In this document: positions 16,500-22,094 of the stretch, one piece after another
Position numbering within the stretch: position 1 is the first letter of the stretch
Layout of the letters: every line of letters begins with the position of its first letter
Origin: Omnitrophica bacterium RIFCSPHIGHO2_02_FULL_46_20
Lineage (GTDB): Bacteria; Omnitrophota; Gorgyraeia; 2-01-FULL-45-10
Direction: 5' to 3'
Length of the DNA: 37,504 bases
NCBI GenBank assembly: GCA_001804065.1
Contig: MHFG01000027.1
Coordinates: forward strand, 1-37,504
Notes under the pieces: model-generated
Told to the model about the DNA's origin: nothing
Databases searched by the model: none
What the model saw: only the letters and a program-made list of their open reading frames with translations
Translations under genes and position numbers: made by a program

Positions 16500-17168
16500 T
16501 CATTCCAGCAGTTTCTGAGACAAACGATGCATTTCCGGATTGGCTAAAGCCAGAACTTTCTTTTTTACCGCTCTTGAAAAATATTCTTTTTCAGTTTTGG
16601 TTAATTTCTCCCGCTTGAGCTTCTTCAGAAACAACTCTTTCTGTTTAGGAGAAAAAACTTGTGACAATGAATACTCAAGGCTCAGTTCGTCTTTTACAGA
16701 AAGCAATTCGTTCAATTTTGCCTGCGATTGGTTAAAATAATTGTTAAATACGGATTTTAGCCTATGGGCGGACATTTCGCGCCCGGCAACATTGAGATTT
16801 CCATCTTTCTTAAGATTCCTCAGGTATCCGTCAAATTGTTTTTGCATGTTTCTTGAAAGGGCTTTGAAAAGCTCCTTGTGCCAAGAAAATTTTAAATTAA
16901 AGAATTTATAAAGCGCGAGCGACATTGCCACAAGTGAAACCAGAGACGATTTTTGAAAAGCCTTTTTGAGGTACCGATTAACTTTGGCGTAACTGAATGA
17001 CCCGTTCTGCGCGCTATTTGCCAACACCACAGGAAACCCTTCCCAAAGACGAAGTTCTCCCGATCTTACCATATCCGACAAGGTTAAATCCGCGTTTTGG
17101 TATTCCTCAGCGCCAAAAAGCGGGAATCCTAACGCGCCGACTCTTTTTAGAAGGTTATTATTTTTCAT
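16500..17168 (-). CDS. unrecognised 222-residue protein, partner of the nucleotidyltransferase
   Basis: I do not recognise the family. The N-terminal 50 residues (NNLLKRVGALGFPLFGAEEY, then LTLSDMVRSGELRLWEGFPVVL) look like a small regulatory or winged-helix-like region. The rest is basic and helical, rich in Lys and Leu, with a likely coiled or bundle region at 130-215 (QKELFLKKLKREKLTKTEKE). There is no signal peptide or true membrane segment, though residues 75-90 are hydrophobic. It starts 58 bases after the nucleotidyltransferase gene in the same direction, and the pair is flanked by HTH relics 4 and 5. In analogy to other modules here it could be the antitoxin of a two-gene system; this is inference. 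Confidence 0.65.
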   Translation of the reverse strand: MKNNNLLKRVGALGFPLFGAEEYQNADLTLSDMVRSGELRLWEGFPVVLANSAQNGSFSYAKVNRYLKKAFQKSSLVSLVAMSLALYKFFNLKFSWHKELFKALSRNMQKQFDGYLRNLKKDGNLNVAGREMSAHRLKSVFNNYFNQSQAKLNELLSVKDELSLEYSLSQVFSPKQKELFLKKLKREKLTKTEKEYFSRAVKKKVLALANPEMHRLSQKLLE

Positions 17169-17226
17169 GTGCCAACTCCCTTATAATCGCACACGGAGCC
17201 TCTCGTGAGTGCAATGCGAGGTTTCA

Positions 17227-17808
17227 TTAAGCGGCCCCTTTTTTCTCGAGGCCTTTTAAAAAATGCTCAAAATTCCTACTTACTCTATCTTCTGAAACGT
17301 CAAAAGATGCTGTTTCTTTGAAACGCTGCTCCAATCGCTTTAAGTCTATGTATTTTCTCTTACTTTTCGCCAGCATAAGGCAATCATCCATATCTACATT
17401 ACTAGCCCTGAATAGCTTGCTTATAATGATATCATAATAATTCAACACCCCCAGGTAGATCCTGTCAAACTCTTTTACAGTAATATTATTCCCTTTCTCC
17501 AGAGGCGATTCTAACAACTCTGTAGTATGTATGGCTTTACCCCTGAATAAATCAAATATAAAACCATCGCCTCTTTTCCATCCCCAGCCGCTCGCTGATC
17601 TATATCCAAGCTGTTTTAATACGCTTGTAAGATAATCATACTCTCCTGTGTCCGGCACAATCAGATCAACGTCTTTTGTGGACTCCTTTACGCCTAAAAG
17701 AGTGAGAGCGGTTCCTCCGCAGGCGATTAAATGGACCTTGCGCTTGAGAAAACCGTCCCATGCGCTGATTGTGTTCAACAACCCTTCTTTATCTATACGG
17801 TATTCCAT
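17227..17808 (-). CDS. nucleotidyltransferase-fold protein (DUF6036-like)
   Basis: The 193-residue protein carries the nucleotidyltransferase core: LIACGGTALTLLGVKESTKD with G31-G32, and the catalytic pair D46 and D48 in KDVDLIVP. The later FDRIYLGVLNYYDIIISKLF and NVDMDDCLMLAK give the helical C-terminal part with the K...D.DD.. motif seen in DUF6036 and related proteins. Such folds occur as toxins or as antitoxins of the MenT/AbiEii superfamily. It is the first gene of a two-gene unit with its own strong promoter (17817-17876). Confidence 0.78.
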   Translation of the reverse strand: MEYRIDKEGLLNTISAWDGFLKRKVHLIACGGTALTLLGVKESTKDVDLIVPDTGEYDYLTSVLKQLGYRSASGWGWKRGDGFIFDLFRGKAIHTTELLESPLEKGNNITVKEFDRIYLGVLNYYDIIISKLFRASNVDMDDCLMLAKSKRKYIDLKRLEQRFKETASFDVSEDRVSRNFEHFLKGLEKKGAA

Positions 17809-17816
17809 ACAATACT

Positions 17817-17876
17817 TTGTATATATTTATACAATTCTATGTATTAAAGTATACAATATATTTAGCTATTTGTCAA
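17817..17876 (-). promoter_or_regulatory. promoter with palindromic operator for the nucleotidyltransferase module
   Basis: On the minus strand TTGACA (17876-17871), a 17-base spacer and TATACT (17853-17848) form a near-consensus sigma-70 promoter. Downstream, bases 17817-17834 read TTGTATATATTTATACAA, an inverted repeat with perfect 7-base arms and a 4-base centre, 9 bases before the ATG. A repressor binding there would block initiation and early elongation, as expected of a self-regulated toxin-antitoxin unit. Confidence 0.7.
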
Positions 17877-17968
17877 GACCTGCGCGATCTATTTTCGTTG
17901 TGCCTGCAGGAAATATAATTATCTATCTCATCAGCCGCTATACGGTAGCCGCTGCGGCGGCCTTCGAT
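17873..17968 (-). pseudogene. HTH_17 gene relic, copy 5
   Basis: The frame reads EGRRSGYRIAADEIDNYISC, then RHNENRSRRS and TGA at 17875-17873. Homology starts abruptly after an A/T run at about 17969. It shares 78 identical bases with copy 4. It lies between the DUF4143 ATPase gene and the nucleotidyltransferase gene, and its last codons overlap the -35 box of the latter. Confidence 0.8.
17888..17965. repeat. 78-base exact direct repeat, copy 2
   Basis: This is identical to 16360-16437. Together with copy 1 it flanks the nucleotidyltransferase/222-residue gene pair. The repeats could recombine and delete or amplify the module. Confidence 0.92.
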
Positions 17969-18044
17969 TAAAAAAAATATGTCAACTTACTTTTTATGAT
18001 TTAACAGAATTGAATTGTGTTTTAAGCAGTATTCGGACATTGCA

Positions 18045-19214
18045 TTAACAAAGAGAACCAATTTCTGCAACAGGTATAGCCATTACCCCAGGTGAGAGGG
18101 TGCGGAATTCCTTCTTTACGCCTTTTGGCGGATTAAGGTGGACGACATATTTCTCAACTTTATATCCGGGTATCGCACGCGCCAATTTCATTAAAGATAT
18201 TCCCATTGACGGCTTAACAGAACGCACCGCTTTGGCTTCCATAACAAGGAGCCTGGCGTTACCGGAGAATGGTATTATAAAATCTACTTCCAAGCCCTGC
18301 TGGTCGCGGAAATAATAAATATGCCTGCGCTTACCGCTATTTTCCTGATGTTTGACTATTTCAGAGGCGGCGAATCCTTCAAATATTTGCCCAAAAAAAG
18401 GCGATTTACGCAGCGCATCTTCTGTTTCAATACCTAAGAGATAACAGGATAATCCTGAGTCCGCAAAATAAATCTTAGGGGATTTGATAAGGCGTTTGCC
18501 GAAATTCTCATAAAATGGCGGGACAACAATAATCTGTCCTGTAATCTCAAGAATATTAATCCATTCTGTTAATGCCGGCACAGAAATACCAAGCGGAGCC
18601 GCAAGATCAGTTTTATTAAGCACCGCGCCTTGGCGGCTTCCAATTAGCGAAAGAAACCTTCGAAATGTCGCCAAGTTCTTAATTGCGCTTATAGAACGCA
18701 CATCGCGCTCAAGATATGTCTGGATATACGAACGAAACCATAAAGAGGCTGTCTTTGGCTTTGCCAAAACTTCAGGCAAGCCGCCGCGGAGTATTGAGAC
18801 TTTCTTTGACTCCTCGGAAGAGAGCCCCAACAGATGGAATACAGCGACTCTTCCAGCCATCGATTCTGATACCCCTTTCATTAATGGGGCATCCTGTGAA
18901 CCGGTAAAATACCATTGCCCATAACGGCGCGGTTTTTCATCCATACGCGTACGAAAATAATTAAAAAGTTCCGGGATATTCTGAATCTCATCCAGGATGG
19001 CAGGCGGCTTAACCTCTTCAATAAAGGATCGCGGATCCGCTTTTATGCGCGCGATTGTATCAAGGTCTTCCAAAAGGTAATAAGACGCCTTTGGAAACAA
19101 TTTCTTAAGGAGCGTAGTCTTGCCTGCCCTGCGCGGTCCTGTTAAAAGAATAGCCGCAAATGCATGAGAGGCTTCTACAATTTGTTTTTCTATCAAACGG
19201 TTTATATAACGCAT
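18045..19214 (-). CDS. AAA-type ATPase with DUF4143 C-terminus
   Basis: The 389-residue protein has Walker A GPRRAGKTT at residues 26-34 and Walker B PPAILDEIQNI with D75-E76, then TGSQDAPLMKGVSESMAGRV (sensor region). At about 195-245 a winged-helix-like part reads LAAPLGISVPALTEWINILE. The C-terminal DUF4143 part has a nuclease-like pattern, LEVDFIIP...LVMEAKAV, comparable to a PD-(D/E)XK site. These proteins are widespread, vary strongly among strains and are thought to act in defence or mobile-element biology; their substrate is unknown. It is a distant relative of the ATPase at 24108-25277, by chance of equal length. Confidence 0.85.
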   Translation of the reverse strand: MRYINRLIEKQIVEASHAFAAILLTGPRRAGKTTLLKKLFPKASYYLLEDLDTIARIKADPRSFIEEVKPPAILDEIQNIPELFNYFRTRMDEKPRRYGQWYFTGSQDAPLMKGVSESMAGRVAVFHLLGLSSEESKKVSILRGGLPEVLAKPKTASLWFRSYIQTYLERDVRSISAIKNLATFRRFLSLIGSRQGAVLNKTDLAAPLGISVPALTEWINILEITGQIIVVPPFYENFGKRLIKSPKIYFADSGLSCYLLGIETEDALRKSPFFGQIFEGFAASEIVKHQENSGKRRHIYYFRDQQGLEVDFIIPFSGNARLLVMEAKAVRSVKPSMGISLMKLARAIPGYKVEKYVVHLNPPKGVKKEFRTLSPGVMAIPVAEIGSLC

Positions 19215-19338
19215 ATATGAGGATTATAAGCTATCACCTTAGAAAACTCAAGCTTTTTTAGATGACAAGAAAAACAGTTTTTCAACGCTCTCATCGCCAT
19301 GCACTTAACCGCTTGCTTTAACTGGTATTCTAATAAGT

Positions 19339-19557
19339 TCATTGTCTGACCTTTCCGGCGATGGAATGTTTGCGGATAAGCGACCTGACCTTTACCGGGT
19401 CAAGAGAAAAATAGTATTTTTTATCCAGTATCTTTTGGCTAAATTGATACATATCAAGAAATATCCCGAGCGATTTTTTTTCGCTCATCCGTCGCAATGA
19501 TTTTTCTTTATATCGGGATTCAAATTTCCTGATCTTATCCCACTGGTGATTATTCAT
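19339..19557 (-). CDS. small basic hypothetical protein (72 residues)
   Basis: The protein MNNHQWDKIRKFESRYKEKS... is soluble and highly charged. The composition (many Lys, Arg, Glu, and ordered hydrophobics in LGIFLDMYQFSQKILD) looks like a real helical protein. A possible ribosome site TAGG precedes the ATG by 6 bases. HTH relic copy 6 lies just upstream, so it occupies the same position as other cassette genes. No family is recognised; it could be the small component of a toxin-antitoxin-like unit, or an orphan left by deletion. Confidence 0.5.
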   Translation of the reverse strand: MNNHQWDKIRKFESRYKEKSLRRMSEKKSLGIFLDMYQFSQKILDKKYYFSLDPVKVRSLIRKHSIAGKVRQ

Positions 19558-19585
19558 ATATCGCCTACTTTATCGTCCAGATATC

Positions 19586-19640
19586 TCACCGACAAGGTCT
19601 CGAGATATAATTGCCGATCCCATCAGCCGCTCTTCCCGCC
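19586..19640 (-). pseudogene. HTH_17 gene relic, copy 6 (strongly decayed)
   Basis: The minus strand reads GRAADGIGNYISRPCR and TGA at 19588-19586. It matches the end of the HTH protein (AADEIDNYISCR), with DE replaced by DG and further damage. Only about 15 codons remain. It lies directly upstream of the 72-residue gene. Confidence 0.55.
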
Positions 19641-19686
19641 TCAAGGGGGCCATCCCCTACAAACTACGCCCCCCTATGAGCCTTCT

Positions 19687-20430
19687 CTACACCCTCCGTA
19701 TTGTCCAAAAGTCATCGGCGAGTTCTTCGAGATATTGGAATGGGATGGTGAAATACCCGCTCATCCCCCATGACTTACCCCATGAATTGCGGATGATAAA
19801 CCGTTTCGCCTTCTGAATGTATCCGACAGCCATAACCGCATGGCCGCCTGTCACAGATTCTCCCTTGCGCGGCATATGAGCGATGCCTGTCTTAGCTACG
19901 GCCGGAGATTCGAAACTCTCATATACGGTAAATCCGAAGACAAAAGGGTAGCCTTCGGCAAGGCACACAAGCATATCGCGAAGCGTCTCTATGCGATGAT
20001 ACGACTCTATCCTGCGCTTTCTCGCCTCTGCATAACACCTCTTTGCCGGCCTCTTGTCAAAACGCGCTGTCAGGTATGGCCATAGAGCTTCCAGGCATAC
20101 GCCGTCCGCTTTAAGCGTCTTTATGCCGTCTCTTAGCGACGCGCCTGAATCGTAATCTACCGTATCTATCAGGACGCGTTCGTTGTAGTAGATAAAAAGC
20201 CTGCTTACATCCGTATATTTCGAATCCGGCATATTGTCGAGAAATTCGATATTACCGGCTAATGCCTGCGCCGTGCAGCTTCCCAAACTCCCCTGGTCCT
20301 CAACTCCGGAACATAGCTGCCTCAAATCTACCTTATCAGGCAGCCTTACGACAGGTTTTATTGCCGTATAAAGGTAATCCCTCTGGTCCGGCAAGTCAGG
20401 CACCCAGCCGTATGCGCGCTGTTGATACAT
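19687..20430 (-). CDS. papain-like (C1A) cysteine peptidase
   Basis: The 247-residue protein has the complete papain-family active site: oxyanion Gln46 and catalytic Cys52 in EDQGSLGSCTAQA, catalytic His197 in TGGHAVMAVGY and Asn215 in IRNSWGKSWG. It starts directly with a mature-type sequence (GWVPDLPDQRDYLY), so it lacks both signal peptide and propeptide and is probably cytoplasmic or released by another route. I chose the ATG at 20430 because AGGAGG lies 4 bases upstream; an earlier ATG at 20448 would place that site inside the gene. HTH relic copy 7 ends 10 bases upstream of this start. Target unknown. Confidence 0.88.
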   Translation of the reverse strand: MYQQRAYGWVPDLPDQRDYLYTAIKPVVRLPDKVDLRQLCSGVEDQGSLGSCTAQALAGNIEFLDNMPDSKYTDVSRLFIYYNERVLIDTVDYDSGASLRDGIKTLKADGVCLEALWPYLTARFDKRPAKRCYAEARKRRIESYHRIETLRDMLVCLAEGYPFVFGFTVYESFESPAVAKTGIAHMPRKGESVTGGHAVMAVGYIQKAKRFIIRNSWGKSWGMSGYFTIPFQYLEELADDFWTIRRV

Positions 20431-20440
20431 TGATCCTCCT

Positions 20441-20518
20441 TTACGCATGGCCTTTTGACCTGAAAGCGATATAGCTATCTATCTCTTCCGATGATATCCT
20501 GTATCCCCGATTTCCGAT
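20441..20518 (-). pseudogene. HTH_17 gene relic, copy 7
   Basis: The frame reads EIGNRGYRISSEEIDSYIAF, then RSKGHA and TAA at 20443-20441. It matches GRRGGYRIAANEIDNYITRK of the intact HTH protein. The relic begins right after the stop of the AbiEi-like gene (20522-20520) and ends just before the peptidase ribosome site. Confidence 0.75.
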
Positions 20519-20519
20519 T

Positions 20520-21146
20520 TCACGAATTGTTTCCTCTCACCTTCTCCAATTCCCTATTTACATAAGATCGGATTCTGATGTCGGGAATCTGTCCCGCCCA
20601 ATCCCGCGCTTTTTTGAAACTGAACGACTTCGGAAAATGCAATTCCGGAAAATGCCCGAACTGTTTTTTCTTGCGCGCCGAGAGATACAGGCAATCCACG
20701 AACGCTTTTTCCGGCTCGGCTATCAGAAAATCACCATTACCCTTATACCAATCAAACCCTTTAAAAAATGAGGGCGCTATCCTGTGAAGATAAAACGTGC
20801 CCAACTTTGTGCGAATCGTTTTTGTGTGGGCCGTCGAGGCCAGAGTCACCAATTGAGGTATCTGCTCTATGATTCCGTGAAGGTGCAAGGCGCTTATAAA
20901 AGATACGTAACCACGGCCATGGGGAAGTAAAAAAGGTATCACGGAATACTGGCTAGTCCGCTTGTTACCCATATCAACCCCCCAGATGCCGCGGGCTATC
21001 TTAATAACTACCCCTTCTCTCGCGAGATGATTGAGCGCCTGAACGGTACCGGAAGTACTGCCGCCGGCGCAGGATGCCGCTTCACGCGTAGTGAAAATGG
21101 GCCGCTTTAATTGCTTGATCGCGGTCAAAACGGATACTTTAGGCAT
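20520..21146 (-). CDS. AbiEi-family antitoxin (second AbiE-like pair)
   Basis: The 208-residue protein MPKVSVLTAIKQLKRPIFTT... has an N-terminal winged helix (residues 1-65: REAASCAGGSTSGTVQALNH, then REGVVIKIARGIWGV) and the AbiEi-type domain with YVSFISALHLHGIIEQIP and AEPEKAFVDCLYLS. AbiEi proteins repress their operon and neutralise AbiEii. I chose the ATG at 21146, which has AGGA 7 bases upstream; a TTG at 21167 would extend it by seven residues without support. It overlaps the toxin gene by 8 bases and is the second gene of the unit, the reverse of the usual order. Confidence 0.82.
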   Translation of the reverse strand: MPKVSVLTAIKQLKRPIFTTREAASCAGGSTSGTVQALNHLAREGVVIKIARGIWGVDMGNKRTSQYSVIPFLLPHGRGYVSFISALHLHGIIEQIPQLVTLASTAHTKTIRTKLGTFYLHRIAPSFFKGFDWYKGNGDFLIAEPEKAFVDCLYLSARKKKQFGHFPELHFPKSFSFKKARDWAGQIPDIRIRSYVNRELEKVRGNNS

Positions 21147-21939
21147 TGCTTTTTCCTGCCCTCTCAAGAAAATCCGATACTCGAAGCTTTATCTCATCCC
21201 AAGCCGCGGCCTTGTCGTAAACAGACCTGTCTTCGGGCGCCAGATAAGACACGACAGTATCGCGGAACTGCTCAAAACTTATCTCAAGCGCGTTTTCCCG
21301 CGCCCTCTCGAGCAAAGACTGGGTCATCTTGAGCGTGAACACCTTGCTGGATCGGGATGACAAATTGGTCTGCGGGGTTAAGACATAAAGATCAAAGACA
21401 TCCCGTGCCTGGACAGCTGAACGCATAGCGAGCGCTTTGACTTTCTGAAACACCGCTGAGCTGGCTACGTAGTGCGGGCACAGTAACGGCGATAGTTTAT
21501 AAGCGCGCAGGACTGTGTCGGAAACCGGTTCAATGGCGAGAGAGCCATTGAACCCCCTGCGCGAAAACTCTACTTTTGTAAACAGGTCTTCTCCCGCAGA
21601 AGTCAGGAGATGGACTTTGAAACGCTGAGTGGTTTCCGTCTGTTTTGCCTTACCAATATCCGGCGGAACTATTTTTTCGATCCCGAACGGCTTGAGCGAC
21701 TCCTGAAAGGAGCGCGCTTCAAGGATGCCCATCGCCGCATCTTTAAGAGCGTGCATCTGTATCCTGCCCGCGTCAAGGTCCATATCTTCCGAATATCTGA
21801 AACTGTTGAAGAAAAAACGCAGATTTACGCCGCCTTTGAGGACGTAATTCTCCTGTTTTATCTTCCTCCCCAACCATCTGAGAAACTCCAGGTGGAAAAT
21901 TTCCCTTAACTGCAAATGGGTATAAATAGCGTCATCCAT
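21139..21939 (-). CDS. AbiEii-family nucleotidyltransferase toxin
   Basis: The 266-residue protein has all marks of AbiEii (DUF1814): LKGGVNLRFFFNSFRYSEDM with G36-G37 and S50, the catalytic D52 and D54 (EDMDLD), KVEFSRRGF with the conserved Lys, and AVQARDVFDLYVL, the C-terminal RD.FDLY helix. These enzymes transfer nucleotides and block growth, giving phage-abortive or plasmid-maintenance effects. It is the first gene after a strong promoter with a palindromic operator (21948-21976). Its last codons overlap the antitoxin ATG. Confidence 0.87.
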   Translation of the reverse strand: MDDAIYTHLQLREIFHLEFLRWLGRKIKQENYVLKGGVNLRFFFNSFRYSEDMDLDAGRIQMHALKDAAMGILEARSFQESLKPFGIEKIVPPDIGKAKQTETTQRFKVHLLTSAGEDLFTKVEFSRRGFNGSLAIEPVSDTVLRAYKLSPLLCPHYVASSAVFQKVKALAMRSAVQARDVFDLYVLTPQTNLSSRSSKVFTLKMTQSLLERARENALEISFEQFRDTVVSYLAPEDRSVYDKAAAWDEIKLRVSDFLERAGKSNA

Positions 21940-21947
21940 GATAATGT

Positions 21948-21976
21948 ATTATAATTTAGTTATAACTAAATTTCAA
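21948..21976 (-). promoter_or_regulatory. promoter with 20-base perfect palindrome for the AbiEii/AbiEi pair
   Basis: The minus strand shows TTGAAA (21976-21971), a 17-base spacer and TATAAT (21953-21948), a near-consensus promoter ending 9 bases before the toxin ATG. The palindrome AATTTAGTTATAACTAAATT (21953-21972) fills the spacer, so a bound dimer would exclude RNA polymerase. AbiEi is the natural candidate. Confidence 0.78.
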
Positions 21977-21998
21977 GACATAATTAAATATTCTCTTA

Positions 21999-22027
21999 GG
22001 GGGTCAGGTCCCAAAGGGACAGGTCCC
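21999..22027. repeat. REP-like GGGTCAGGTCCC element, copy 1
   Basis: GGGGTCAGGTCCCAAAGGGA followed by CAGGTCCC matches 34975-35002 in the opposite orientation, with two base differences. Such GGTCAGGTCCC modules are common around REP-associated transposases in some bacteria, but no transposase is present here. The rest of the 155-base gap before the phosphatase shows nothing else. Confidence 0.6.
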
Positions 22028-22094
22028 TATTTTATTCTTATTCTTCCGGTATCATAGCGTCAGGCATGATCGACAGGATCAACGAAGATCGGAA

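Noticed and set aside
11962-20518. CRISPR array made of the repeated units
   Set aside because: Copies are few, irregularly spaced by kilobases, unequal in length and coding-derived; no spacer pattern.
20520-21167. TTG start that would extend the AbiEi-like protein by seven residues
   Set aside because: The ATG at 21146 has a good AGGA site and overlaps the toxin stop by 8 bases; the TTG has no site.
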